A DNA stretch of 60,920 nt from Chthoniobacterales bacterium (GTDB lineage: Bacteria > Verrucomicrobiota > Verrucomicrobiia > Chthoniobacterales > UBA10450). Position numbers and translations under genes: made by a program. The stretch is from positions 1-60,920 of the forward strand of contig DATENU010000001.1 in NCBI GenBank assembly GCA_035274845.1. The letters run 5' to 3'. The notes under the pieces are model-generated. The model did no database searches and was not told where the DNA came from. It saw only the letters and a list, made by a program, of their open reading frames with translations. Shown here piece after piece: positions 18,630 to 27,782 of this stretch (position 1 is the stretch's first letter; each line of letters opens with the position of its first letter).

Positions 18630-20441
18630 CTACGGTCCCGTGCGCATTATCTTTTGGATTCCTGACTTCGTTCCGTCCTTGTAGGTGATCTGGACAGCGG
18701 CGTACTGGGTGTTGGCGGGGACGCTGATATAAACCAGGTCATCTCCAGCGATAAACATTTTATCGCTCGGCTTGAACTTGTAGTTCTGGTCAACCGCCTC
18801 GCTGTTGAGCGAATAATGGATTTCCTTGATGACGGGGCGATAGGAAAGGAGATGGGTGAAGTAGAGAAGAACTTTGCCGTCGTAATCGCGGAACGACACC
18901 CAGGAGCCCTTGGTCATCTCGAGGATCTGTTTGCCTTGGGCGAGCTCTTCGCCCTGGGTCGAGAACTTCAACGTGTAGGGACCGTTGCTCTTGTCATTCC
19001 GGTCGAGGTATTTCGCTTCCACGGTGTGCTCGCCGGGCGCCAGATTCGGTAGCGGAACGTAAGTCTGAATCATCGGCAGGCCAGTTTGCGCATTCTTCTG
19101 CGGCAAATGACCGGTAGAGACGAAGTCCCCCTTTCCATCGAGCCGGTAGAAGAGCTCCTTCGCCTTGAAATCGGTGAGCGTGAAAATAATTGCCCAGCCG
19201 CCACTGGAATATTGCGCCGTCAGCGTAATCGGATTCTCGAGCACTTTGTCGGAGGTGCTCGTCAGGCTGGCCCACCGGGCGTCGGCGGTCTCCACCCACT
19301 TCTGTGCTTCCTTCTTGTCGATGAAGAATTTCTCGAACTTCCCGGCGGCCTGGGCGGCGCGAAATCTCTCCAGCCATTCCTTTTCCGCGCGCTTGTCGGC
19401 CAGGGTCTGGTCGCCGCGCCGCGTCTCGGAATACTCCTGGCTGATCAACCACGGCAGCGGACCAAAATCGGGATTCTTCTCAGCGAGCGCGGTTAGCTTC
19501 GCGATCCGGGCGTCGCCATCCTCGAGTAGGGCGATCGCGGTCTGGTAGGAAATGGTGGGCGGCTTAAGCTTGTCCGCCATGTAACGCATCGCCTCGGCCG
19601 CGCCCGCTTTTCCCTCCGCGGATTTGAGCATCGCGAGGTAGCTCAGCCAGGGATCGATTGCCTCGAGATTCGAGAAAAGGTAATCGGTGTATTCCTTGCG
19701 CGCCGAAGAGAAGTTCCCGCTCAGCTCGTGGATCCGGGCGTTGTGATAATGCTCTTCAGGCGTCTTCGCGTTCGCGATGACACCGCCGTTCGACGCGAGC
19801 GCTTCAAATCGGTCCGCGATCTTTTCCAGCGTCTGCTGGCTCTTGTCGATCTTCGTGGAGATTTTGCTCTGGCCGAACACCAACCAGATCGCCAGGAGCG
19901 CGACAAAAACGATCAGGGCCGCGATTCCCCAGGCCCAACGCCGCGCACCTTTCCGTAATTCCGTGAGATCGTCGCGGAGTTTGAGGACACCCGCCTCCAA
20001 CGCCTCCCGCGTTTTGAGCGGGTGGAAAAGATGGGAATCGGCCTTGAGCACACCTCGATAGGCCGCCTGAAGCTGGCGCTGCTCTTCGGGCTCGGGCTCG
20101 TGCGGATCGATCGGGAAATCTTCGTCCATGAAAAGGTACCAAACCTTGGTTCCCTTTTTCCGGGCGTAGAGTGCCTCGTATTGGGTGTAGCTGACCCGGC
20201 CGAAATCCGGATCCGGTGACGTCGGCTCGGCGCCATAACATTGACCGACGAGCTGCACTACGCCTTTGCTCTGGTCGATTTTGTCCCGCAACATCTGTCG
20301 CAGGTCCCCCGTTTCCGTCCCGAAAATGTCCTGCCAGATCGGTTCGTAGCCGAGAAAGGTCAGGGTATTGGAAACGAGCTGGCGGGCACTGCGCAACTCC
20401 TTGCTGACGGCGGAGATAAAGATGGTAGGGCGAGGCGACAT
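18630..20441 (-). CDS. DUF4062 (TIR-like) domain fused to a membrane anchor and extracytoplasmic repeat region
   Basis: A 603-residue protein with three parts. Residues 5-105 are a DUF4062 domain: TIFISAVSKELRSAR, the acidic-flanked DLRQMLRDKIDQSKGVVQLVG, and SYTQYEALYARKKGTKVW with E89. A linker leads to a single membrane span at about 169-189, followed by a coiled-coil-like stretch (195-215). The C-terminal 390 residues hold TPR-like helices around 230-330 and a strand-rich end (about 400-600) with repeated APGEHTVEAKYLD-type motifs. DUF4062 is related to TIR domains and usually heads STAND-type or defence-related proteins. Here it faces the cytoplasm with no NTPase. It is a single gene. 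Whether it has NADase or signalling activity is unknown. Confidence 0.88.
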   Translation of the reverse strand: MSPRPTIFISAVSKELRSARQLVSNTLTFLGYEPIWQDIFGTETGDLRQMLRDKIDQSKGVVQLVGQCYGAEPTSPDPDFGRVSYTQYEALYARKKGTKVWYLFMDEDFPIDPHEPEPEEQRQLQAAYRGVLKADSHLFHPLKTREALEAGVLKLRDDLTELRKGARRWAWGIAALIVFVALLAIWLVFGQSKISTKIDKSQQTLEKIADRFEALASNGGVIANAKTPEEHYHNARIHELSGNFSSARKEYTDYLFSNLEAIDPWLSYLAMLKSAEGKAGAAEAMRYMADKLKPPTISYQTAIALLEDGDARIAKLTALAEKNPDFGPLPWLISQEYSETRRGDQTLADKRAEKEWLERFRAAQAAGKFEKFFIDKKEAQKWVETADARWASLTSTSDKVLENPITLTAQYSSGGWAIIFTLTDFKAKELFYRLDGKGDFVSTGHLPQKNAQTGLPMIQTYVPLPNLAPGEHTVEAKYLDRNDKSNGPYTLKFSTQGEELAQGKQILEMTKGSWVSFRDYDGKVLLYFTHLLSYRPVIKEIHYSLNSEAVDQNYKFKPSDKMFIAGDDLVYISVPANTQYAAVQITYKDGTKSGIQKIMRTGP

Positions 20442-20496
20442 GGCGAAATGAATATCTAACGCCCTATGACGTTACAAGCCTGCAACGTTGCGGGAT

Positions 20497-22224
20497 TTAA
20501 TACCCCGCAGCCTGCCCATCCTTGCGGCTTTCGCTCGCCGCAACATAGACCCGCTGGCCGTCGTGCATTTCGACTTTGATCGCCTGATAGCCGCCATACC
20601 CACCGAGGTCGTAGCGAACGTCGTGGCCTTTCAGTCTTAATTCCCGCACGGTTTCCCACGGAACGCCGCTTTCGAGATTTACGTAGCCGCCGTGCTCGTC
20701 GAGCTTTTCGCCGGTCGGCTCACTATCGCCTTCATGCTGCCAGCGGGAAGCGTCGCCGGCTTCCTGAACGCCCATCCCGAAATCGATCTGATTCGTCAGG
20801 ACCTGGACGTGTCCCTGCGGCTGCATCCCCCCACCCATCACGCCAAACGCCAGCCACGGCTTTTGGTCCTTCATGACAAAGCCCGGGATAATGGTGTGGA
20901 AAGGCCGCTTGCCTGGCGCATAGACGTTGGCGTGGCCGGGCTCCATCGAGAATAATTCGCCGCGATCCTGGAACATGAAGCCGAGGCCGGGAACGACGAT
21001 GCCGCTCCCCATGCCCCGGTAATTGCTCTGGATCAGGCTGACCATGTTGCCTTCATCGTCCGCGGTGCAGAGGTAGATCGTGTCCCCATCTTTCAAGGCC
21101 GGGTTTCCGGGCGCGATCTTTTTCGCGGCGTGTTGGGGATCGATCAGCTTGCGCCGTTCGGCCGCATAGTTTTTCGAAAGCAACCCGGCCAGCGGGATTT
21201 TCGCGAAAGCAGGATCCGCATAAAACTTTGCGCGATCAGCCCACGCGATCTTCTTCGCTTCGATCATGGCGTGAAGGGCAGCAGGCGAATTGTAACCCAT
21301 GGCCTTGAGATCGAAGCCCTCGAGCAGGTTCAAGATCTGGAGCGTCGCGATCCCCTGTCCGTTCGGCGGCAACTCGAAGACGTCGTAACCGCGATAGTTC
21401 ACCGACACGGGATCCACCCAGGTCGAGGTATGTTTCTCGAAGTCGATCTTGCGCAGGTGACCCCCATTCGCTCGCATAAACGCGTCGATTTTGTCCGCGA
21501 TCTCGCCCTGATAGTAGGCGTCGCGCCCTTTCTCGCCGATCAGTCGCAGCGTGGAAGCGAGCGCCGGGTTTTTGAAAATATCGCCCTTCGCCGGCGTCCG
21601 GCCTTTGCCATCGAGTGTGTAAGTTTCGAGAAACGCGCCGGGCAAATCCTTATAAAGCTCAGGCCCAAGGTGCCAGTAGAACGCGATAAGCTCGGTCACT
21701 GGAAAACCTTCTTCGGCATATTTTGCGGCTGGCGCGAGATCGTCGCTCAATTTGAGCTTGCCGAATTTCTTGTGCAGCTCGTTCCAGGCATCGACCGTGC
21801 CCGGCACACTGATGGGGAGCATGCCGCGGGGCGGAATCGTTTTGCGGTTCAACTTGTCGAGCTCGGCTTTCATTTGGTCGTAGCTCAAGCCGAGCGGCGA
21901 ACGTCCACTGCCGTTCAGTCCATAAAGTTTGTTTTCCTTGGCGCTGTAAACGATCGCGAACAGATCGCCGCCGACGCCATTCGAGACCGGCTCCATCAAA
22001 CCGAGAGTGGCGTTGGCGGCAATGGCGGCATCGACCGCGCTTCCGCCGCGTTTCAAGATGTCGAGGCCGACCTGCGTCGCGGCCGGGACGCTGGTGCAAA
22101 CCGCGCCGTGCCGCGCGAGCACTTCCGAACGAGTGGCGAACTGCCGGCCGGTAATGCGGTCGATCTGGGCGAGGAGCGGCGATGCGGTGAACGAAATGAG
22201 AAGCGCAACCACGAATCGGTTCAT
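20497..22224 (-). CDS. ggt: Gamma-glutamyltransferase
   Basis: A 575-residue precursor of the Ntn-hydrolase family with a signal peptide (1-19). Glutathione breakdown or gamma-glutamyl transfer in the periplasm is expected. The large-subunit hallmark DAAIAANATLGLMEPVSNGVGGD is at 65-87. The self-cleavage site is D381/T382 (KDGDTIYLCTADD), where T382 becomes the catalytic residue of the small subunit. Substrate-binding YRGMGSGIVVPG and GFMFQDRGELFS, and the C-terminal oxyanion VMGGGMQPQGH block, are present. T-I-Y replaces the usual T-T-H after the nucleophile, as in the YwrD-like branch. Length is normal. Confidence 0.95.
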   Translation of the reverse strand: MNRFVVALLISFTASPLLAQIDRITGRQFATRSEVLARHGAVCTSVPAATQVGLDILKRGGSAVDAAIAANATLGLMEPVSNGVGGDLFAIVYSAKENKLYGLNGSGRSPLGLSYDQMKAELDKLNRKTIPPRGMLPISVPGTVDAWNELHKKFGKLKLSDDLAPAAKYAEEGFPVTELIAFYWHLGPELYKDLPGAFLETYTLDGKGRTPAKGDIFKNPALASTLRLIGEKGRDAYYQGEIADKIDAFMRANGGHLRKIDFEKHTSTWVDPVSVNYRGYDVFELPPNGQGIATLQILNLLEGFDLKAMGYNSPAALHAMIEAKKIAWADRAKFYADPAFAKIPLAGLLSKNYAAERRKLIDPQHAAKKIAPGNPALKDGDTIYLCTADDEGNMVSLIQSNYRGMGSGIVVPGLGFMFQDRGELFSMEPGHANVYAPGKRPFHTIIPGFVMKDQKPWLAFGVMGGGMQPQGHVQVLTNQIDFGMGVQEAGDASRWQHEGDSEPTGEKLDEHGGYVNLESGVPWETVRELRLKGHDVRYDLGGYGGYQAIKVEMHDGQRVYVAASESRKDGQAAGY

Positions 22225-22239
22225 GCGCCAAAACTAGTT

Positions 22240-22288
22240 GTCATCCCGAGCGAAGTCGAGGGACCCCCAGCACTCCGCTTAGGATGAC
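22240..22288. repeat. Palindromic extragenic repeat with GTCATCC/GGATGAC ends
   Basis: The 7-bp termini at 22240-22246 and 22282-22288 are inverted copies around a segment with CGAGCGAAGTCGAGG. The same kind of short element (terminal GTCATCC, internal GAGCGAAG) is a common dispersed repeat in many environmental bacterial genomes. It fills the gap between ggt and the ABC permease gene and touches the stop codon of the latter. Confidence 0.65.
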
Positions 22289-23631
22289 TACTCGTAGCGC
22301 AACGCTTTCACGGGATCGAGCCTGGCCGCTCGATAGGCCGGAAGAAACGCGAAAACGCAGCAGACCACGAAAGCGCCAATGCAGATCTTGGCGACATCCA
22401 TCGGAACGACCTGCGCCGGAATTTGCGAGAACTGATAGACCTGTTTCGGGAACACCTCGATTCCGAACGTATTCGCCAGCCAGTGGCTGAATTCGTTCCG
22501 ATACCGAATCAGGGTCATGCCCAGGGCCAGCCCGGTGAGCGTCCCGAAAAGTCCGACCACCACACCCTGACCTAGAAAGACCCACACGATCTGGCGGATA
22601 TTGGCCCCGATCGCTTTCATGATTCCAATGTCACGCGTCTTTTGCACCGTGACGGTGATGAGCGTGTTCATGATCCCGAACGCGGCCACAATGATGATGA
22701 AGAACAGCAGAAAGAACATCACGGTTCGTTCGAGCCGAACCGCTTCGAAATACTGGTTGTTCATGTCGATCCAGGTTTGGGCAAATTCGGGCGGGGTGAG
22801 GTATTTCTGGATCTCCTGCTTCACGCCCTCGGCGGCATACGGATCGGTGGTTTTGACGGTGAGGCCATGGAGCGCGTCCCCGAGGCCATAAAGTTCCTGG
22901 CCAACGTAGATCGGCACGAGGAGGAACTCCGAGTCGTGCAAGTAATGTCCCGTCTCAAAGATTCCAGTGATCGTCAGTTCCTTGGGCAAAACAACCTCGC
23001 GCAACTTGTCGATCGCCTTGCGCTCGTCGTCGCCTTTCGTGTTCTCCAGTCCTTTAATGCCGTCCAGGATCTCACCGAGATTGCCCGGTGAATACACCGT
23101 CAGTTTGTCCCCGACGTTGATCTGGAGTTTGCGGGCGAGTTCCACTCCGATGACCGCGGAATCTCCCTCCAGATCGAGTGTGCCTTTCTTGATGAACTTT
23201 TTCAGCGGCACCACCTTTTCCTCTTCCACCGGATCGATCCCGCGGATCAGCGGCGCCAGCCGGCGCGTTTGAAACTCCACGATAACGGGGCCCTGCACAT
23301 AGGGAGCGGTCCCGACCACGCCTGGAGTGTTCCGGATTTTCACCGTCAGATCGCGCCAATCGCGCAGGACGTCCTCGGTGCTGACCAGGATATGGGCGTC
23401 GAAGTCGATTACCTTCTGGCGCAATTCGCGGTCGAATCCCGTCATGACGGAGATGACCAGGATCAGCACCATGACTCCCAGCATCACGCCGAGCACCGAA
23501 ATGAGGGTGATGATCGAGACAAAGGTGCGCTTCGGTTGCAGATAACGCAGCGCAAGGAAGAAGCTAAACGGCAGTTTCAAAATCGCAGAAGGTTGTAGCT
23601 TGCGAACGAGAGCCGCGCAAGCCGGCCTCAA
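22288..23631 (-). CDS. Lipoprotein-releasing (LolC/LolE-type) ABC transporter permease
   Basis: A 430-447-residue inner-membrane permease of the LolCE/MacB group. One membrane span near residues 38-66 follows the cytoplasmic ALRYLQPKRTF segment. A large periplasmic domain comes next, then three C-terminal spans (about 300-325, 350-375 and 400-425). The family block VQKTRDIGIMKAIGANIRQI (coupling helix) is present. No ATPase (LolD) is encoded nearby. The longest reading starts with TTG overlapping the stop of the DUF2237 gene (TTGA); an inner TTG 17 codons later, before LPFSFFLALRY, is equally possible. The gene ends in a palindromic repeat. Confidence 0.93.
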   Translation of the reverse strand: MRPACAALVRKLQPSAILKLPFSFFLALRYLQPKRTFVSIITLISVLGVMLGVMVLILVISVMTGFDRELRQKVIDFDAHILVSTEDVLRDWRDLTVKIRNTPGVVGTAPYVQGPVIVEFQTRRLAPLIRGIDPVEEEKVVPLKKFIKKGTLDLEGDSAVIGVELARKLQINVGDKLTVYSPGNLGEILDGIKGLENTKGDDERKAIDKLREVVLPKELTITGIFETGHYLHDSEFLLVPIYVGQELYGLGDALHGLTVKTTDPYAAEGVKQEIQKYLTPPEFAQTWIDMNNQYFEAVRLERTVMFFLLFFIIIVAAFGIMNTLITVTVQKTRDIGIMKAIGANIRQIVWVFLGQGVVVGLFGTLTGLALGMTLIRYRNEFSHWLANTFGIEVFPKQVYQFSQIPAQVVPMDVAKICIGAFVVCCVFAFLPAYRAARLDPVKALRYE

Positions 23632-23990
23632 TGTTTAATCGAATGGGCCTGCAAATCCTCCAGATCGACAAACTCGAGCACAGACGAGTGGGTCGCTTCA
23701 AGGTCGACCGGCGCGGCGCGGTTGTGATCGAGCGCGGCTTTCCAGCGTGTGACGCAGACACACCAGCGGTCTCCGGGCTTTAGTCCGGGGAAACCCCATT
23801 CCGGCATCGGCGTCACGAGATCGTTTCCATCGAGAACGGAGAAATCGAGAAATTCCTCAGTGACTTCCACGCAAACGGTGTGAAGCCCGAGATCTTCCGG
23901 GCCCGTGCGACAATATCCATCCCGATAGAATCCCGTCAGCGGATCGCGGCAACAGCAGCGCAGTTCGGTGCCAAGAACATTCGTTACCAT
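23628..23990 (-). CDS. DUF2237 family protein
   Basis: A 120-residue protein that is almost textbook DUF2237: NVLGTELRCCCRDPLTGF near the start, RDGYCRTGPEDLGLHTVC, then GNDLVTP and FPGLKPGDRWCVCVTRW, and EATHSSVLEFVDLEDL at the end. The conserved cysteines and histidines suggest a metal site. Function is unknown. ATG at 23990 is chosen because NVLG starts right after it in other members; 24023 is only an upstream in-frame start. The stop overlaps the TTG of the downstream permease gene, so the two are likely coupled. Confidence 0.93.
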   Translation of the reverse strand: MVTNVLGTELRCCCRDPLTGFYRDGYCRTGPEDLGLHTVCVEVTEEFLDFSVLDGNDLVTPMPEWGFPGLKPGDRWCVCVTRWKAALDHNRAAPVDLEATHSSVLEFVDLEDLQAHSIKH

Positions 23991-24097
23991 GAGGCACGGT
24001 ACGCAAGGCGCGGCGCTTTCCAAACCGCGGCCAGCGTTTTAGAAAAACGCGACGGCGGTTTGTAAACCGCCGCTCCTTGTTCCACCAGTGCAGGACG

Positions 24098-24631
24098 ATG
24101 GGCACGCGCGGAGAGATCATCACCTATTGGCTCTGCCCGGGTGAACCGGCCCGGGGTTATTGCGCGGCGCTCATCCGGGAGCTCGCAGCGCGATTCGATG
24201 CACCGGTTTTCGAACCGCATGTTACAATTTTTGTGATGAGCGCGGAACGGGGACATCCCGCTGAAGTTCTGGCGAAAGTTCTGCCCGGGCACCGGCGATT
24301 CCGGCTCGAAGCTCTGGGGCTGGGTTACTCCGACAAATTCACCGAAACGCTCTTCATTCGCTTTGCACCGCACCCTGACCTGGCCCGCCTGAGTGAAGAT
24401 TTGCGGCGCGCATCGGGTTCGCCAGGCGATTACGAATTGAACCCGCACCTCAGCCTGCTCTACAAAACAATGGATTCGGAAACGAAACGCGAGCTCGCCC
24501 GCTCGATCGCTCTGCCTTTTGGCGACGCTACCTTCGACACCGTGAAAGCCGTTCTCAGCCCGGCGCGAATAGAATCGCGGCAGGATGTCGAAAGCTGGCG
24601 GGTTGTCGCCGAAGAAAGGCTCGCCCGGTGA
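24098..24631 (+). CDS. 2H phosphoesterase superfamily protein (cyclic phosphodiesterase-like)
   Basis: A 177-residue protein with both H-x-(T/S) motifs of the 2H superfamily: PHVTIFV near residue 40 and PHLSLLY near residue 118. ATG at 24098 has an AGGAC site just upstream. 2H enzymes open 2',3'-cyclic phosphates or related nucleotide products. The gene overlaps RtcB by four bases (GTGA), so it should be co-translated with the RNA ligase. This suggests that it prepares or counteracts RNA ends. It is distinct from the ThpR at 41906. Substrate is inferred only. Confidence 0.88.
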   Translation: MGTRGEIITYWLCPGEPARGYCAALIRELAARFDAPVFEPHVTIFVMSAERGHPAEVLAKVLPGHRRFRLEALGLGYSDKFTETLFIRFAPHPDLARLSEDLRRASGSPGDYELNPHLSLLYKTMDSETKRELARSIALPFGDATFDTVKAVLSPARIESRQDVESWRVVAEERLAR

Positions 24632-25797
24632 AGACAAAGATTTTCGGCGAGCACGACGAGGCGACCATTGCCCAGATCGAGCGCTGCGTCGCGGACGGGG
24701 GCGAGCGCGGGGTTCTCTGCGCGGATGGACATAAAGGCTACGCCCAGCCGATCGGCGGGGTCGTGGCCTACACGGACAAAATCTCTCTCTCGGGAGTTGG
24801 GTTCGATATCGCCTGCGGGAATCTTGCCATTCTCACCGATGCCACCCGGTCACAGATCGGGCCGGCGATGGAAGAGATTATGAACGACGTCGTCCGCGAT
24901 GTGTCGTTCGGCATCGGGCAAAAGAGCAAGACCCGGATCGATCATGATCTGTTCGACGATCCCGCCTGGCAGATTTCGCCGCTGCGTGAGCTCAAACAAA
25001 GCGCGGCGAGCCAGCTGGGAACGGTCGGCGGCGGCAATCACTACGTCGATATTTTTGCGGACGAGTCCGATCGTATTTGGGTCGGCGTCCATTTCGGTTC
25101 TCGAGGGCTCGGACACAAAACGGCGACCTATTTTTTGAAGGCGGCCGGAGGCAAGGACGGAATGGACGTTCCACCCACGGTAGTGTCTGAAGCGTCGGCT
25201 CTCGGAGAAAACTATATCGCCGCGATGACTCTGGCGGGGCGTTATGCCTATGCTGGCCGCGAAGCCGTGGCGCGACACGTCGTGCGTGGAATCCTGGGAG
25301 CGAAGGCGATTGAGGAGGTTCACAATCATCACAACTTTGCCTGGCGGGAGGAACACGACGGAGAGCGATACTGGGTGGTGCGAAAGGGAGCCACGCCGGC
25401 CTTTCCCGGCCAAAAAGGTTTCGTGGGCGGAAGCATGGGCGACGACGCGGTCATCATCGAAGGAGTCGATTCTCCAGCTTCGCGAGAGGCGTTGTTTTCC
25501 ACGGTGCACGGCGCCGGGCGGATCATGTCCCGCACGGCGGCGAAGGGAAAGTTCGTGAAGGTGGATGGAAAACGAATTCGCAAGGAAGGACTGGTCCGGC
25601 ACGACGAGATGATGAAATGGATCGCGGATAAAAATGTCGTGTTACGCGGCGGCGACCTCGATGAAGCGCCGCAAGCTTATCGCCGCCTTCCCGATGTCCT
25701 CGCCGCGCATGTAGGGACGATCCGGATTTTACATACGCTGAAGCCGCTCGGCGTCGCGATGGCCGGCAAGGACATTGTCGATCCATACAAAGATTAG
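24628..25797 (+). CDS. rtcB: RtcB family RNA ligase
   Basis: A 389-residue RtcB. GTP/Mn-dependent joining of 2',3'-cyclic-phosphate or 3'-phosphate and 5'-OH RNA ends is the known activity. Metal and catalytic residues are visible: C63 in GFDIACGN, H138 in GGGNHYVD, H155 in VHFGSRG, the EVHNHHNFA histidines (230-237), and the guanylylated H294 of HGAGRIMSRT. RKGATPAFPGQKGFVGGSMGD is the usual nucleotide-binding region. The GTG start overlaps the 2H phosphodiesterase stop. The protein is about 15-20 residues shorter than E. coli RtcB, of the compact bacterial type. Confidence 0.95.
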   Translation: MKTKIFGEHDEATIAQIERCVADGGERGVLCADGHKGYAQPIGGVVAYTDKISLSGVGFDIACGNLAILTDATRSQIGPAMEEIMNDVVRDVSFGIGQKSKTRIDHDLFDDPAWQISPLRELKQSAASQLGTVGGGNHYVDIFADESDRIWVGVHFGSRGLGHKTATYFLKAAGGKDGMDVPPTVVSEASALGENYIAAMTLAGRYAYAGREAVARHVVRGILGAKAIEEVHNHHNFAWREEHDGERYWVVRKGATPAFPGQKGFVGGSMGDDAVIIEGVDSPASREALFSTVHGAGRIMSRTAAKGKFVKVDGKRIRKEGLVRHDEMMKWIADKNVVLRGGDLDEAPQAYRRLPDVLAAHVGTIRILHTLKPLGVAMAGKDIVDPYKD

Positions 25798-25872
25798 TTC
25801 GGACGACGTCCAGCGAGAACGAATTGGAGCACCGCCCCCATCGCATCTCAAACAACCGAACTGGGCCTCCAA

Positions 25873-25901
25873 AATCTTGACGGCTTTAAGCCGTCAAGAT
25901 T
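25873..25901. repeat. Perfect palindrome between rtcB and the Hsp70 gene
   Basis: Two 14-bp arms (AATCTTGACGGCTT and its complement) are separated by a single T. No T run follows on plus, so it is a weak terminator candidate there. Read on minus it is followed by TTTTGG. It may be an operator-like site or a relic. Confidence 0.5.
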
Positions 25902-25988
25902 AGCGAGTGGCAATAAGTCAATCTGAGGGATCGCCATCGCGGTCGATCCAGTTGCCTCCATCTCTTGGTCCATGGATGCTCCGTTGAG

Positions 25989-27782
25989 ATGAATGAGATT
26001 GTCGGCATCGATCTGGGCACCACCAACTCGCTCATCGGCGTGATGGATTCGGGGTTTCCGATTCTGATCGCGGACAAAAATGGAGCGCGCCTGACGCCTT
26101 CGGTCGTTCATTTTCCGCCGGCGGACGCGCCTCTGGTTGGCCAGGCCGCGGCCCGGATGCGAGTCTTAAATCCGAAAGAAACCGTTTATTCCATTAAGCG
26201 TTTCATGGGATTGCGGGGCGACGAATTGCGCGCTGCAGATCTGGACGTCTCGTACCTGCTTGAACGCAAGAGCGGACAGCCGGTTCGCGTCGCTGCAAAC
26301 GGACGACGTTATTCCCCCGAAGAAATTTCGGCGTTGATCCTGCAAAAGCTGAAAGACGACGCCGAGACCGCACTCGGCCATTCTGTTTCCCGCGCGGTGA
26401 TCACGGTTCCGGCCTATTTCAACGACGCCCAGCGAAGCGCGACGAAACGAGCTGGTGAGCTCGCTGGTTTCACCGTGGAGCGCATCGTGAACGAACCTAC
26501 CGCGGCCGCGTTGGCCTATGGACTGGACAAATTGGAGGGCCGTCGCCGCATCGCGGTTTACGACCTTGGCGGGGGCACTTTCGACATTTCGATCCTCGAA
26601 TTGAATAACGGCGTCTTCGAAGTTCTGGCTACGAACGGTAACACGCGGCTCGGGGGCGACGACATCGACAACGCAATCCTTGCTCACCTGCAAGTGAAGG
26701 GATTTCGAGCGGATAAACCCGAAGACGCGGCGCGAGCCCGTCAGGCGGCGATCGATGCGAAGCATCGGCTTTCCACCGCCGAAAGCGTCGCAATTGAAAT
26801 CCCGTTTCTGGGTGGGGAAAGGAATTTTTCCTCTGCCCTGACCCGCCAGGAACTGGAGCGACTAGCGCGGCCAATTGTCGACCAAACTAGCGCTCACTGC
26901 CGGCGCTCGCTCGCCGATGCAAAAATCGCTCCGGCCGATTTGGATGAAGTGATCTTGGTCGGAGGAATGACCCGCATGCCGCTGGTTCGGAACCTTGTCG
27001 CGGAAATCTTCGAGCGTCCGCCAAACACGTCCCAGAATCCGGACGAAGCAGTGGCGACCGGGGCAGCGATTCAGGCCGGAATTCTGTCAGGCGCAATCCG
27101 CGACGTGGTCCTTCTGGACGTGACTCCTCTTTCGCTGGGGATCGAAACGTTCGGCGGCCTGATGAATGTGATCATTCCGCGCAATTCGACGATCCCGATC
27201 AAGGCCGGTGAAATGTTCACCACCGCGGTGCATCAACAGCGACGGATGTCGATCAAGGTGCTTCAGGGAGAACGCGAGATGGCACGGGACAACTGGCCGC
27301 TTGGCAATTTTGAGATTGAATTTGAGCCGGCGCCCAAAGGCGTCGCTCGCGTCGGGGTCCAGTTCGAGATCGATGCGAACGGCCTTCTTCATGTCCTGGT
27401 CCGCGACACAAAAACGGGCCTGGAAAAAATTGTCGAAATCAACAGTGCCGTGGATGTGTCGGATGAAGCGGTCGAAGCGATGATCTCCGAATCGCTCGAG
27501 CACGCTTTCGAGGACATGACCGAACGAGTCTGGACGGAAGCGAAACTGAAATCCGAAGAGATGCTCGGTGCCGTGGATGCTGCCTTTGAGCGGGTTGGCG
27601 ACGCCCTCGCTCCGACTGAACGAGCAACGATCCTCCTCTGCGTTAATGGTGTTCGGGAGGCTTTGAAAACCAACGACGCGAGAAAGCTCAAGGCTGCTAA
27701 TGCCGCCCTCGACGACGCCACCCAGGGCCTGGCGGCGGCGGTCGTCGAAAAAGCAATCCAGACCGCAGCGTCAGGAACGTGA
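25989..27782 (+). CDS. Hsp70 family molecular chaperone (DnaK/HscA-like)
   Basis: A 597-residue Hsp70. Phosphate-1 motif [14 protein letters not shown] is at residues 4-17, the connect-1 and phosphate-2 region follows with [13 protein letters not shown] and [11 protein letters not shown], then [13 protein letters not shown] and the adenosine site [14 protein letters not shown]. The substrate-binding domain contains [15 protein letters not shown]. The C-terminal lid is short and lacks the EEVD-like or acidic DnaK tail. It starts at the ATG right before the phosphate-1 strand. There is no GrpE or J-protein gene nearby, so it is likely a specialised paralogue. The gene overlaps the convergent TPR gene by 12 bp. 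Confidence 0.95.
   Translation: MNEIVGIDLGTTNSLIGVMDSGFPILIADKNGARLTPSVVHFPPADAPLVGQAAARMRVLNPKETVYSIKRFMGLRGDELRAADLDVSYLLERKSGQPVRVAANGRRYSPEEISALILQKLKDDAETALGHSVSRAVITVPAYFNDAQRSATKRAGELAGFTVERIVNEPTAAALAYGLDKLEGRRRIAVYDLGGGTFDISILELNNGVFEVLATNGNTRLGGDDIDNAILAHLQVKGFRADKPEDAARARQAAIDAKHRLSTAESVAIEIPFLGGERNFSSALTRQELERLARPIVDQTSAHCRRSLADAKIAPADLDEVILVGGMTRMPLVRNLVAEIFERPPNTSQNPDEAVATGAAIQAGILSGAIRDVVLLDVTPLSLGIETFGGLMNVIIPRNSTIPIKAGEMFTTAVHQQRRMSIKVLQGEREMARDNWPLGNFEIEFEPAPKGVARVGVQFEIDANGLLHVLVRDTKTGLEKIVEINSAVDVSDEAVEAMISESLEHAFEDMTERVWTEAKLKSEEMLGAVDAAFERVGDALAPTERATILLCVNGVREALKTNDARKLKAANAALDDATQGLAAAVVEKAIQTAASGT

Noticed and set aside
21130..22287. 385-residue ORF opposite ggt
   Set aside because: Antisense to an intact gamma-glutamyltransferase; its sequence is charged and low in hydrophobics, without any domain.
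25873..25901. Palindrome as rho-independent terminator of rtcB
   Set aside because: There is no T run on the plus strand and almost no loop.
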